Shown piece after piece: positions 33,326-42,349 of a stretch of DNA of 64,000 nucleotides. Location: positions 62,001 to 126,000 of the forward strand of contig JADJHP010000007.1 in the NCBI GenBank assembly GCA_016707525.1, in the 5' to 3' direction. Position numbers and translations under genes: made by a program. The notes beneath the pieces were generated by a model. The model did no database searches, was not told the DNA's origin, and saw only the letters and a program-made list of their open reading frames with translations. The stretch comes from Ignavibacteriota bacterium. GTDB taxonomy: Bacteria; Bacteroidota; Ignavibacteria; UBA10030; UBA6906. Within the stretch, counting starts at the first letter, position 1. Every line of letters starts with the position of its first letter.

Positions 33326-35452
33326 CTACTTGATCACAAGGAACTTGCCGGTCTGCACATCACCGGTCTCACTATCCTTCACGCTGAACAGGTACAGGCC
33401 CGTTGCGATGGCCTGGTCGAATTTCGTGATGAGGTCCCACGCGTGCTCGCCACCCGAGAACTGCACCGGGACGTCGCTCCCGCCGTAGGTACGGAACCAC
33501 TGGATATCGCGTCCGGAATACGTTGCGGCATCGTGCGGGATCTCGGCGACGATATCACCGGCAAGCGTGTACACGCGGATCGTGCAGCGCTGCGGAAGGT
33601 TCATGAAATAGATCTTGCGTGTCCGCTCATTCGTGCCATCCCACATCCCACGGGCATAGTACGGGTTCGGATACACGCTCACCGTGCGTGTGCCGTCGTT
33701 CACCGGAGCGCCGGGAACCGCGCGCACGGTCACCATCTTGCTCTCCAGCGGTGTCACCCCGGCAGCGGCATCACCCTGATCGAACGACGACACGCCGTAG
33801 ACATATTGCCAGCCGTTCAGATGGCTCACAGTCACGCCCGGAGGCGGAAAGCGGTACCAGTAATGCGTCGTGTCACCCGCGAACGTCTTCGCCTGCGGCA
33901 GCAGGATGCGACCGAAGCCGGTATTGTAGCCGATGCTGTCGTCATTCCGGTCGAACTCGCCGACAAGCGGGATGCTCAGGAGCAGGTTCGCCTGATCCGT
34001 GAAATCCGCGCCGGCATTCGAACGGTAGATCCGGTACCCTTCAAAATCCTGCTTTCGTGAGATGGGGTCGATCGACGACTCCGCGCTGTACTTGTCCCAG
34101 TACACCGCAACATTCTGATTCTCGATCTCCGCCCGCACCATGGGCGGCTTCGGCGGCTGCGGCAAACGGTAATGGTCGAGCACGCCGTTGCCGTTCAGAT
34201 CCTCACCCGCATCGAGGATGTTGTTCCCGTTCAGGTCCTCGCCGTCATATGCCTGCTGGCAGAGCGCCGCATTGGATGCGAGCCCTTTCCGCTGATCCCG
34301 GGTGTCCAGACGGGCTGCCGCAGTACCGACCTTGCGGGCACAAACCACACCGAAGACCACGCGCAGGGAATCGCCCGGGCGGAGCGTGACGAACGGCCCC
34401 GCCGAAAGCATCGTGGTCATGTTGTCGGGTTGGATGCGAAGCGGGTCGATCTTGGCCTGGGGTAACGAACCGGACAGACGCTCGAACCTGCTGCGCGCAC
34501 CGAGGATATTCTCCGCATCGTCCTGCGGCGAGAAATAATCCGCATCGCCGCTCGCACTGCTGAAACGCCATGCATTGTAATACGTGCGCCGCCGGAGATC
34601 GCCGAGCGAATCCACTCCCCGCGGGAAGGGGGTCGTGCCGAGCAGTTTGATGCCGATGTACGAATCCGCCGCCGGAGGCGTGGGGATGCCGTCGTAGTCG
34701 AACGTGTAGCCGATCCGGGCCGTATCCAGGTACCCGTTCCCGCCGTGGGTGAAATATCCCGGGGTCCCGGGGCGGACGTTGTTGGTGTTGCGCACCACAT
34801 TGTTCGTCCAGAGGCCCACGTACACCGAATCGAGTGTATCGGTACCCGTATTATAGAGAGTGTAGTTCAGGATGACGAAGAAATCCGCGAAGGGGAAATT
34901 CCACGCATAACTTTCCTGGCGGACCGTCAGCCCGAGAGGAGCCGATTGATCGGGTGCCGAGCTGTCGCGTACGACACCGTCGGTGTACAGGGCAATGAAG
35001 TCCTGGTGGGAGATCGCATCAGGGCTGAAGTACGGGGATTCAGAAAGTGTGGAGCGCTGGGTGAGGTCCGTGCCGCTCAACGACATGAACTCCATCCCCT
35101 TGCCGGTCGTCGTGGACACCCGGTCGCTGGAACCCGTGCTGACGTGGATCTGGCCGGTCTTCCGCGAGAGCGCACCCACCCACAGGGCACCCTGATACAT
35201 GTGTTCGACCCGGGATCCGCGGGGATATTCACAGGATGGCTGGCTGGGCCAGTAGGAGTTGCGGGAGCCGATCGTGCCGAAATTCGTGATGGTCAGGCCG
35301 ATCGCACCCGCAGATGTCGCATTCCGGTCCGTATCCTCGGTTTTTTTTGCGAGTTCCTGCGCGTAAAGAGACGCTTCGCCGCTGGAGAGACGGACGATTT
35401 CCGGCAGGAGGACCACGGAGAGGAGCACGACAACACTGAACGGACGGCGCAT
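33326..35452 (-). CDS. Large secreted surface protein with YPNPY-type C-terminal domain
   Basis: Two starts are possible, ATG 35470 and ATG 35452; the second begins directly at the signal sequence (MRRPFSVVVLLSVVLLPEIV). The product is about 708 aa. Features are a long beta-rich N-terminal region, a tandem calcium-loop-like element (DLNGNNILDAGEDLNGNGVLD), a fibronectin-like stretch (GYRIYRSNAGADFTDQ) and a C-terminal module (VSVYPNPYYARGMWDG, MNLPQRCTIRVYTLAGDIV, ending TGKFLVIK). That module resembles, but is not identical to, T9SS sorting domains, and is common in Ignavibacteria and Calditrichota proteins. It is first in the 14-kb envelope cluster, under a strong promoter. Function unknown; surface exposure is inferred. 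Confidence 0.75.
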   Translation of the reverse strand: MRRPFSVVVLLSVVLLPEIVRLSSGEASLYAQELAKKTEDTDRNATSAGAIGLTITNFGTIGSRNSYWPSQPSCEYPRGSRVEHMYQGALWVGALSRKTGQIHVSTGSSDRVSTTTGKGMEFMSLSGTDLTQRSTLSESPYFSPDAISHQDFIALYTDGVVRDSSAPDQSAPLGLTVRQESYAWNFPFADFFVILNYTLYNTGTDTLDSVYVGLWTNNVVRNTNNVRPGTPGYFTHGGNGYLDTARIGYTFDYDGIPTPPAADSYIGIKLLGTTPFPRGVDSLGDLRRRTYYNAWRFSSASGDADYFSPQDDAENILGARSRFERLSGSLPQAKIDPLRIQPDNMTTMLSAGPFVTLRPGDSLRVVFGVVCARKVGTAAARLDTRDQRKGLASNAALCQQAYDGEDLNGNNILDAGEDLNGNGVLDHYRLPQPPKPPMVRAEIENQNVAVYWDKYSAESSIDPISRKQDFEGYRIYRSNAGADFTDQANLLLSIPLVGEFDRNDDSIGYNTGFGRILLPQAKTFAGDTTHYWYRFPPPGVTVSHLNGWQYVYGVSSFDQGDAAAGVTPLESKMVTVRAVPGAPVNDGTRTVSVYPNPYYARGMWDGTNERTRKIYFMNLPQRCTIRVYTLAGDIVAEIPHDAATYSGRDIQWFRTYGGSDVPVQFSGGEHAWDLITKFDQAIATGLYLFSVKDSETGDVQTGKFLVIK

Positions 35453-35511
35453 GAACTCAGATTCGATCAACGGTGGATCGCGGGCGCAATGGAGAAAGGC
35501 GCATGTCTAAT

Positions 35512-35540
35512 AATATATTTCTAATGCGCCGGAAAGTCAA
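35512..35540 (-). promoter_or_regulatory. Strong sigma70-like promoter of the envelope cluster
   Basis: On the minus strand, TTGACT (35540-35535), a 17-base spacer and TATATT (35517-35512). It predicts a transcript start near 35505, 35-55 bases before the first gene of the cluster. Confidence 0.7.
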
Positions 35541-35586
35541 GTTGCATTTGTGTGGGAATTTCTCCACTTTTTTGCACTACAAGACG

Positions 35587-37776
35587 ATGACGTTCCTCAA
35601 TCCAATCATGCTGTTCGGGCTCGCGGCCGCCGCCATCCCGATCCTCCTGCACCTCCTCAATCTCCGTAAGCTCAAGACCGTGGAGTTCAGCTCCCTGCGC
35701 TTTCTCCGGGAGCTTCAGCGGACGCGCATGCGGAGGATCCGGTTGCGGCAGTGGATCCTTCTCCTGCTGCGGACGCTCCTGATCCTGTGCCTGGTGCTCG
35801 CATTCTCGCGCCCGGCACTGCAGGGCTCCCTTGCGTCCCTCGGGGGCACCTCTGCCCGTTCAGCGATCGTACTGCTGATCGATGACTCGCCCTCCATGGC
35901 CCTCCGCAATGCCGGCGGCATCATCTTCGATCAGGCAAAGGCTGCGGCCCGCCGCATCATCGCTCTCGCACGCCCGGGCGATGAGTTCCATGTGATGCCG
36001 CTCTCGACGGCCCTGTCCGGAGACGGAGGATCCACCACCGTGTCTCCGCAGGAAGCGCTGCGCATCGTGGATGCGATGCAACTCTCCAACCGGTTCTCCA
36101 TCGTCGCGCCCGCGATCCGCCAGGCGATCCATCAGACCCGCTCTTCCGCGGCGGTGAACAAAGAGTTCTACCTTCTCTCCGACCTCCAGGGGACCACATT
36201 CGTCCCCGATCCGGGCCACCGGGAGGAAGCGCCAGAGGACGCCGGGAACGTGCGGCTCTTCATCGCCCCATTCCCACCGGACCGCAGGGAGAACAGCGGG
36301 GTGATCGCCGCCACCGTGGAAAGCAGGATCCTGTCGCAGAACAGGCCTGTCACCATTCGCGCACTCGTGCAGAACTTCAGCGACACCCCGCTGCCTGATG
36401 CCGTCGCAAGCCTCTACATCGAAGGCACGCGCGTCGCACAACAATCGGCCACCATCCCGGCGCAGGGACGCATTCCCGTAGAACTCACCGGAGTTCCGAA
36501 ACACCGGGGCATCCTCGGTTGCTCGGTGCGTATCGAAGACGACCTCCTGGAGATCGACAACCGGTGGTATTTCGCCCTCGCGATCCCGGAGACCATCGCC
36601 GTCCTTGTCGCCGGCGATCCACCAGCGTCCACCCGATATGCTGCGCTTGCGCTCTCGCTCGCGGGCGACTCTTCCGTGGCCGGGCTTTTCCGCATCCGTC
36701 AGGTTGCTCACGACCGGCTGATGACCGCGGATATCGAAGCGACCGACGTGCTCCTCCTGAGTGCCGGAAGCCCTCTACCGCAGGGTGCCGCCGAACGCAT
36801 CGCTGCCGCGGTCCGTCATGGCATGGGACTGATGCTCTTCCCCGGTCCCGGCACCGATGCAACCCTTCTCTCGCGGGCACTCCTCCAGCCCCTGGGGATC
36901 CCGGCCATCACCATGCCCGTGCCGCGCCCGGAGAATGCCGGAACAACGGGCTTCCTGCGGTTCGGCACGATCGACCTTTCCCACCCGGTGTTCGCCGGGA
37001 TGTTCGAACAGACGACAGTGAACACGACATCGCCGCCGGTCGAGTCGCCGCGCATCTCTGCTGCGGCCACACTGGCAACAGGAACCACCGGCACCACTCT
37101 CATCAGCATGACCGATGGGCGCCCGTTCCTCGTTGAATACCGGGCCGGCAACGGACGGATCATACTCTGCGCCGTCGATGCCGGAACGGCCTGGTCGGAC
37201 CTTCCCGTGCGCGGTATCTTCCCGCCGCTCCTTCATCGTTCGATGGTGTACCTCTCGACCGCGGCATCCGCCGATACGGGATCCCGCATCGGCGACCGGT
37301 TGACCCTGTCGCTCCCACGGGCGTCGGGTGAGACCCGCCGCGAGTTCTCCGTCGTCGCACCCGATGGCACCGAAGAACGGGTCCTCCCGCAGGTTCGTGC
37401 AGGCGCGTTGTTCTTCACCACGTCCCCCGCTGAAGTGCCGGGGCTGTACACATTGCGCGATGCACAGACCGCGCGTACGGGAACGTCATCCGTCACATTG
37501 CAGGCGGTCGCCGTCAATCCCCGCCCGGAAGAATCCAACCTCGCCCCCGCAACGGACGGGATGATCGCCGCATGTGCAATGGCATGCGGGATCCACGAAG
37601 AGTATATCACAGAAGTGCAGAGTACCGATGCATGGGAACGGACCGTGGGCGAAGCACGCTACGGGGTCGAATTGTGGCAGGCCTTCCTCGTGATCGCGCT
37701 GGCCTGCGCTGCATTGGAAATGGTGATCGCGCGGACCACACGGGCCGCAGCGGGAGAAGGACCCCAGGATGCCTGA
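35587..37776 (+). CDS. BatA-like membrane protein with von Willebrand A-type domain
   Basis: The start at ATG 35587 (MTFLNPIMLFGLAAAAIPILLHLLNLRK) gives the exact N-terminus of the BatA/aerotolerance-regulator N-terminal domain; codons further upstream run through the divergent promoter. A second helix follows (RQWILLLLRTLLILCLVLAFSRPAL). A VWA domain begins at IVLLIDDSPSMAL, with the MIDAS signature DxSxS preserved. A beta-rich extracytoplasmic region and a final helix near the C-terminus (ELWQAFLVIALACAALEMVIA) complete 729 aa. The family is linked to envelope stress tolerance; the exact role is unknown. Its last eight bases overlap the hflX start, implying cotranscription. Confidence 0.82.
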   Translation: MTFLNPIMLFGLAAAAIPILLHLLNLRKLKTVEFSSLRFLRELQRTRMRRIRLRQWILLLLRTLLILCLVLAFSRPALQGSLASLGGTSARSAIVLLIDDSPSMALRNAGGIIFDQAKAAARRIIALARPGDEFHVMPLSTALSGDGGSTTVSPQEALRIVDAMQLSNRFSIVAPAIRQAIHQTRSSAAVNKEFYLLSDLQGTTFVPDPGHREEAPEDAGNVRLFIAPFPPDRRENSGVIAATVESRILSQNRPVTIRALVQNFSDTPLPDAVASLYIEGTRVAQQSATIPAQGRIPVELTGVPKHRGILGCSVRIEDDLLEIDNRWYFALAIPETIAVLVAGDPPASTRYAALALSLAGDSSVAGLFRIRQVAHDRLMTADIEATDVLLLSAGSPLPQGAAERIAAAVRHGMGLMLFPGPGTDATLLSRALLQPLGIPAITMPVPRPENAGTTGFLRFGTIDLSHPVFAGMFEQTTVNTTSPPVESPRISAAATLATGTTGTTLISMTDGRPFLVEYRAGNGRIILCAVDAGTAWSDLPVRGIFPPLLHRSMVYLSTAASADTGSRIGDRLTLSLPRASGETRREFSVVAPDGTEERVLPQVRAGALFFTTSPAEVPGLYTLRDAQTARTGTSSVTLQAVAVNPRPEESNLAPATDGMIAACAMACGIHEEYITEVQSTDAWERTVGEARYGVELWQAFLVIALACAALEMVIARTTRAAAGEGPQDA

Positions 37777-38596
37777 ACTGAAACAGACCACAGAACGCGA
37801 ACGCGCTCTCCTTGTCGCATTGAACTTCCGCTCGGCGGACAGGCTGCGTACGGCTGAGTATCTCGAAGAGCTCGGGTTGCTCGCGGATTCGGCAGGCGCG
37901 GACGTGCTGCAGAAGGTCGTGCAGGAGCGCCCCCATCCCGATGCCGCATTCTTTGTCGGCAAAGGAAAGGCGGAGGAGATCGGCAAGTTCGTCGAGGACC
38001 TGCACATCGACCTCGTGGTCTTCGACGACGACCTGTCCGCGGTGCAGGTCCGCAATCTGGGCAAGGTGATCACATGCAAGATCATGGACCGGAGCGGACT
38101 CATCCTGAGCATCTTCGCCTCACGTGCACGCACGCGGGAGGCCAAGACCCAGGTGGAACTCGCGCAGCTCCAGTACATGCTGCCGCGGCTCACACGCCAG
38201 TGGACCCACCTTTCGAAGCAGTACGGAGGCATCGGCACGAAGGGGCCGGGCGAAACGCAGATCGAGACGGACCGCCGCGCCATCCGCACACGGATCAGTC
38301 ATCTCCGGACGAAGCTCAGCGACATCGACCGCGAACGGGAGACCCAGCGGAAGGGGCGTGACCAGTTCCCGCGCGTTGCGCTCGTCGGGCTACACCAACG
38401 CCGGCAAGTCGACCCTGCTGAACTGGTTCTCCGATGCCGGGGTCCTCGCGGAGAACCGGCTGTTCGCAACGCTGGACTCCACCGTCCGCAGCGTCCGCCT
38501 CTCCCCGCTCCATACCATTCTGCTGTCGGACACCGTCGGGTTCATCCGGAAACTCCCCCACCATCTGGTGGCGTCGTTCAAGAGCACCCTGGATGA
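37769..38596 (+). CDS. hflX: GTPase HflX, N-terminal part (frameshifted gene)
   Basis: Residues 1-206 are the HflX N-terminal and linker domains: DAAFFVGKGKAEEIGKFVE, LVVFDDDLSAVQVRNLGKV, the helical hairpin TREAKTQVELAQLQYMLPRLT and the glycine-rich GGIGTKGPGETQIETDRR. The frame breaks inside the G1 motif. It reads RVALVGLHQ instead of RVALVGYTNAGKST because GTCGGGCTAC (38384-38393) has one extra G, so residues after about 206 are out of frame. HflX is a ribosome-splitting, ribosome-rescue GTPase. It overlaps the upstream BatA-like gene by 8 bases. Confidence 0.85.
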   Translation: MPELKQTTERERALLVALNFRSADRLRTAEYLEELGLLADSAGADVLQKVVQERPHPDAAFFVGKGKAEEIGKFVEDLHIDLVVFDDDLSAVQVRNLGKVITCKIMDRSGLILSIFASRARTREAKTQVELAQLQYMLPRLTRQWTHLSKQYGGIGTKGPGETQIETDRRAIRTRISHLRTKLSDIDRERETQRKGRDQFPRVALVGLHQRRQVDPAELVLRCRGPRGEPAVRNAGLHRPQRPPLPAPYHSAVGHRRVHPETPPPSGGVVQEHPG

Positions 38597-39035
38597 GGTC
38601 CGCGAGGCCGACATCCTTCTGCACATCGTGGACATCAGCCACCCGTTGTTCGAAGAGCAGATGGCGGTGGTCCAGGAGACGCTGCAGGACATCGGGGCCG
38701 GAGACAAACGCATGATCGTCGTCTTCAACAAGATCGATGCGCTGGAGGAACGGTCGAAGATCCCGCTCCTCACGGCGAATTTTCCGGAAGCGGTCTTCGT
38801 CTCGGCGACCCGGGGCATTCAGATGTCCGTGCTGCAGGACAAGATCCTCGCCATTCTGGATTCGGAGATCCTCGAACGAACGATCACACTCCCGACCAAT
38901 GCATCGCGGCGGATCGCGCAACTACACGAGGTCGCCCAGGTGCTGGAGACGACGTACGACGGGAACGAAGCGACCATCCGGTTCCGCATCCACCGTGTGA
39001 CCGCCGAACGGCTTGGCATACTCACCGCACTATGA
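38388..39035 (+). CDS. hflX: GTPase HflX, C-terminal G domain (frameshifted gene)
   Basis: The G domain in the corrected frame: GYTNAGKSTLLN (G1), switch region LFATLDSTVRSV, DTVGFIRKLPHHLV (G3), NKID (G4) and VFVSATRGI (G5), followed by the short C-terminal region ending RLGILTAL. All GTPase motifs are intact, so a single-base change near 38388 is the only defect. There is no plausible start codon and ribosome site for this half alone. IMPase follows after 18 bases. Confidence 0.8.
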   Translation, partial: GYTNAGKSTLLNWFSDAGVLAENRLFATLDSTVRSVRLSPLHTILLSDTVGFIRKLPHHLVASFKSTLDEVREADILLHIVDISHPLFEEQMAVVQETLQDIGAGDKRMIVVFNKIDALEERSKIPLLTANFPEAVFVSATRGIQMSVLQDKILAILDSEILERTITLPTNASRRIAQLHEVAQVLETTYDGNEATIRFRIHRVTAERLGILTAL

Positions 39036-39053
39036 ACACGAGAAAGAACACCC

Positions 39054-39824
39054 ATGCTCAACGTAGCCATTGAGGCGGCCCGCGAAGCCGGACGCTTCCT
39101 GAAACTCGGGATCGGCAAGGTACGCACCATCGAAGTGAAGGCGGGCGACGAACGGAATCTTGTCTCCGAGATGGACAAGGGCGCCGAAGAGCGCATCATC
39201 AGCATCATCCGCCGCAATTATCCCTCACACGCCATCCTCGCGGAAGAGAGCGGTGGGAGTCTCGCCCCTGCGGAATACCGCTGGATCATCGACCCGCTGG
39301 ACGGAACGACGAACTACCTGCACGGCGTGCCGATCTTTTCGGTGAGCATCGGGATCGAGCGGCGCGGCGAACTCGTGGCCGGCGTCGTGTACGACCCGAA
39401 TCAGGATGAGATGTTCACGGCGGAGAAAGGGGCGGGCGCATTCCTGAACGGCAAACGGCTGAAGGTGTCATCGTCGTCCGTGCTGTCGGAAAGCCTGCTG
39501 GTCACCGGATTCCCGTACAACGTGACGGAGAATCCGGACAATGCCGTCGAACATTTCGTGCACTTCCTGATGGAGGCGCGCGGCGTGCGCCGGCTCGGCT
39601 CCGCGGCGATCGATCTGTGCTATGTGGCCGCCGGACGGTTCGATGCTTTCTGGGAAGTGAGCCTGAGCCCGTGGGACATGGCGGCAGGCGCGCTCCTGGT
39701 GCAGGAGGCGGGAGGGCGCATCACCGATATGCAGGGAGCACCGCTGAACATCTATAAGAAGAGCGTCCTCGCGAGCAATGGCCCCATCCATGAGGCCATG
39801 CTCAAGATCATCACATCGAAGTGA
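39054..39824 (+). CDS. suhB: Inositol monophosphatase family protein
   Basis: A 256-aa Mg2+-dependent phosphatase. The metal-site motifs are ILAEESGG (about 62-69), WIIDPLDGTTNYLHGVP (about 82-98) and, near the C-terminus, SPWDMAAGALLVQEAGG. These are complete, so activity on myo-inositol-1-phosphate or a related sugar phosphate is expected. In many bacteria the closest homologue, SuhB, also takes part in rRNA antitermination; whether that applies here is not visible. It is the last gene of the rightward unit with hflX and converges on the CBS-domain gene. Confidence 0.88.
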   Translation: MLNVAIEAAREAGRFLKLGIGKVRTIEVKAGDERNLVSEMDKGAEERIISIIRRNYPSHAILAEESGGSLAPAEYRWIIDPLDGTTNYLHGVPIFSVSIGIERRGELVAGVVYDPNQDEMFTAEKGAGAFLNGKRLKVSSSSVLSESLLVTGFPYNVTENPDNAVEHFVHFLMEARGVRRLGSAAIDLCYVAAGRFDAFWEVSLSPWDMAAGALLVQEAGGRITDMQGAPLNIYKKSVLASNGPIHEAMLKIITSK

Positions 39825-39834
39825 CCGTCGTCCA

Positions 39835-40281
39835 TCAACCGCCCGTTTCGGCGGGCGGGAGATGGAACATGTAGTTCTGCAGGAATTCGATCTTCCCTTC
39901 CGTCTCCAGCACGACCATCTGCAGCAGGTCGCGCAGCGACAGCATCCCGAGCAGGATGTCGCCGTCCACCACCGGCAGATGCCGGCACTTCGCCGCTTTC
40001 ATCTTGCTCAGCGACGACTCCACGGTATCGTCCGCGAGGGCGATCACGATATTCCTGGTCATCACCGACCCGACGCTGGTCTTCATCGGATCGTGTTGCT
40101 TGCACACCACCCTGCTGATCACATCCCTCTCCGAGAAGATCCCGACAAGCAGCCCCTCCTCCACGACCGCCAGCGCCCCGACGTTCTCGCGTGCCATGAT
40201 CTCCGCCGCCATCTGCACCGTTGCCGCCTTGCCGACGGTAACGACCTTGTGTCCCTTCACCAGATCCCGCACCTGCTTCAT
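39835..40281 (-). CDS. Two-CBS-domain protein
   Basis: I use ATG 40281 (MKQVRDLVKG; 148 aa). Two CBS motifs follow each other: VTVGKAATVQMAAEIMARENVGALAVVEEGLLVGIFSERDVI, then MTRNIVIALADDTVESSLSKMKAAKCRHLPVVDGDILLGMLSLRDLL. Stand-alone CBS pairs bind adenine nucleotides or SAM and regulate partner proteins; no partner is evident. It is 19 bases downstream of the nucleoside phosphorylase gene and is the last gene of the long leftward operon. Its stop region contains a GC-rich hairpin (39838-39857). Confidence 0.83.
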   Translation of the reverse strand: MKQVRDLVKGHKVVTVGKAATVQMAAEIMARENVGALAVVEEGLLVGIFSERDVISRVVCKQHDPMKTSVGSVMTRNIVIALADDTVESSLSKMKAAKCRHLPVVDGDILLGMLSLRDLLQMVVLETEGKIEFLQNYMFHLPPAETGG

Positions 40282-40300
40282 GGATGGGCCCTTTCTTTGA

Positions 40301-41644
40301 TCAGTGGACGATGGGCGTGGTCCACGGGCGTTTGCCGTTGGCATCTACGACAGCACCGATGGTCGGGCGAAGTGTGCCCTCCGGCGGCCCGCAATGCATG
40401 CAACGGGCAAGATCACCGGCCACACGATGGAACGATGCTTCGCGGTCTCCCATCACCCGGGCGATGGGCTCGCCCCGGCGGACAGGATCTCCGAGTTTCT
40501 TCAACAGGATGACGCCGGCCTTCGGTTCGATGATATCATCGGACCGGAGCCGCCCGGCGCCGAGCTCGGCGGCAAGGACCCCGATGCGCCGTGTCTCGAA
40601 CCGTGTCACCACCCCGTCCGCCGGGCTCAGGATATCCTCCGTGTAGCGCGGTGCCGGATAACGGTCGGGCTGCTCGAGCACATCCGTTGCGCCACCCTGC
40701 CTGCGGACACCCTCCAGGAACTTCTCATACGCGCGGCCGGACCAGATCGCGGACTGACAGAGCGCCATCCCTTCTTCGATGCTCTTCGCTTTGCCGCCCA
40801 GCATCACCATGGCGCCGCCCAGGACGAGCGTCACCTCCATGAGGTCCGGCACATTCTTCCCGCGGAGACATTCCACGGACTCCACGACCTCGACCCAATT
40901 GCCGATGGCCATGCCGAGGGGCTGGTCCATGCTGGTGAGGAACGCCACCGTGGTCTTCCCCGCCATCGTCCCGATCCGCACCAATGTCGAGGCCAGGGCC
41001 TCGGCGTCGGCATCGTTCTGCATGAACGCACCATCGCCGGTCTTCACGTCCAGCACCAGTGCATCGATCCCTTCGGCGAGCTTCTTGCTCATGATGCTGC
41101 CGGAGATCAGCGGTATGGATTCCACGGTCCCCGTCACATCACGCAGCGCATACATCCGGCGGTCCGCCGGCGCAACATCCTTCGTCTGCCCGATGAGCAC
41201 CATCCCGACCTCAGCGATCACCTTCTTGTACTCTTCCACGCTGAGGTTCGTGCGGAACCCCGGTATGGATTCCAGTTTGTCCAGCGTGCCGCCCGTGTGG
41301 CCGAGCCCGCGTCCGGAGATCATGGGGACCGGCACGCCGCAGGCGGCCACCATCGGCGCGAGGATGAGCGACACCTTGTCGCCCACGCCGCCGGTGGAGT
41401 GCTTGTCCACCTTGATGCCGGGAATGGACGAGAGATCGATCACCTCGCCCGAATGCAGCATCAGGTCGGTGAAGGTGGCGGTCTCGGTGTCGGTCATGCC
41501 GCGGAAGAAGACCGCCATGAGCAGAGCCGACATCTGGTAGTCCGGCAACCTGTCCTGCACGTACGCGGTGATGATCCACCGGAGTTCTTCGGGTGTCAGC
41601 TCGCCGCCGTTCCGTTTCTTTCGGATGAGTTCTACGGGATTCAT
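40301..41644 (-). CDS. deoA: Pyrimidine-nucleoside/thymidine phosphorylase
   Basis: A 447-aa enzyme with the family signature SGRGLGHTGGTLDKLESIPGF and the phosphate-binding KHSTGGVGDK (residues 81-90). It splits thymidine, and possibly uridine, with phosphate to base and sugar-1-phosphate, in pyrimidine salvage. Similarity is typical of the Gram-positive Pdp and the DeoA group alike; the sequence does not decide between them. It overlaps the upstream HAD gene by four bases (ATGA). The context with pyrE in the same operon supports pyrimidine metabolism. Confidence 0.88.
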   Translation of the reverse strand: MNPVELIRKKRNGGELTPEELRWIITAYVQDRLPDYQMSALLMAVFFRGMTDTETATFTDLMLHSGEVIDLSSIPGIKVDKHSTGGVGDKVSLILAPMVAACGVPVPMISGRGLGHTGGTLDKLESIPGFRTNLSVEEYKKVIAEVGMVLIGQTKDVAPADRRMYALRDVTGTVESIPLISGSIMSKKLAEGIDALVLDVKTGDGAFMQNDADAEALASTLVRIGTMAGKTTVAFLTSMDQPLGMAIGNWVEVVESVECLRGKNVPDLMEVTLVLGGAMVMLGGKAKSIEEGMALCQSAIWSGRAYEKFLEGVRRQGGATDVLEQPDRYPAPRYTEDILSPADGVVTRFETRRIGVLAAELGAGRLRSDDIIEPKAGVILLKKLGDPVRRGEPIARVMGDREASFHRVAGDLARCMHCGPPEGTLRPTIGAVVDANGKRPWTTPIVH

Positions 41645-42336
41645 GATGCCTGTCGTTCGTGTGGTGTGTCATACGCCATGCGCGGTTCGCCGGTCTGCGC
41701 GATCTGCAGCACCCCGGTGATGGTGTCGAGCATGTGGTCGGGACGGAACGCGGTCAACGCTTCGCGCGAGAGCGATCCGTAGGTGACCGCGCAGGTCGCG
41801 ACGCCCGCGGCGCGGCCCGCAAGGATGTCCGCATCGGTGTCGCCAACCATCAGGGTCTCCGCCGGCGACCAGGCAAGGGCGCGCAGGACCGCAAGGATGA
41901 CATCGGGTGCGGGTTTGAACGGGATATTCTCGCTCCCCTGCAACAGGTCGAACATCCCGGTGATGCCGAAGTGCTCGGTCGCCCGCAGGATCCCCTGTCC
42001 CTTCTTCGTGGATGCGACCGCAAGCCGGTGTCCGTGTTTCCGGAGCTCATCAAGAGTCTCCCTGACCCCCGGGAACAACGTCGTTGTCTTCAGCGCGCGG
42101 GGCGGATAGTACTCGGCGTAATGCGCGATCGCCTCCGGGATGCGGTGATGCTCCGGGGGCGGGAGGACGCGCGCAAAGGTCTCGTGCAGGGACTTGCCGA
42201 TCAGAGGATAGAGGTCCTCCTCACGCAACGTATGCACGCCGAGTTGCTGCAGCGACCACACCTGCGCACCGGCAATATCGCGCCGTGAATCGGTCAGGGT
42301 CCCGTCAAAATCGAATATGATGTTCCGGAACGTCAT
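41641..42336 (-). CDS. HAD-IA hydrolase (phosphoglycolate-phosphatase-like)
   Basis: The ATG 42336 start gives 231 aa beginning MTFRNIIFDFDGTLTDS, with nucleophile Asp9 and acid Asp11. The other HAD motifs are VASTKK (motif II), the Lys in IPFKPAPDV (motif III) and MVGDTDADILAGRAAG (motif IV). An alpha-helical cap lies between motifs I and II, as in Gph/PpaX-type phosphatases. Likely substrates are small phosphate esters such as 2-phosphoglycolate, pyrophosphate or nucleotides. It lies 13 bases after the Nudix gene and overlaps the phosphorylase gene by four bases. Confidence 0.83.
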   Translation of the reverse strand: MTFRNIIFDFDGTLTDSRRDIAGAQVWSLQQLGVHTLREEDLYPLIGKSLHETFARVLPPPEHHRIPEAIAHYAEYYPPRALKTTTLFPGVRETLDELRKHGHRLAVASTKKGQGILRATEHFGITGMFDLLQGSENIPFKPAPDVILAVLRALAWSPAETLMVGDTDADILAGRAAGVATCAVTYGSLSREALTAFRPDHMLDTITGVLQIAQTGEPRMAYDTPHERQAS

Positions 42337-42349
42337 GGCGTGGCCCCGT

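Noticed and set aside
30830..34060. Very long open frame (1,076 codons) on the plus strand opposite the T9SS cargo and lipoprotein genes
   Set aside because: Composition is Arg/His/Asp-rich as expected for an antisense frame in GC-rich DNA. The minus-strand genes have signal peptides and domains.
37769..39035. Programmed frameshift in hflX
   Set aside because: No slippery heptamer or downstream pseudoknot is evident, and HflX is not known to be frameshifted. A single-base error is simpler.
39838..39857. GC-rich hairpin at the convergent ends of the IMPase and CBS genes
   Set aside because: A 7-bp stem within coding sequence without a T-tract; not enough to call a terminator.
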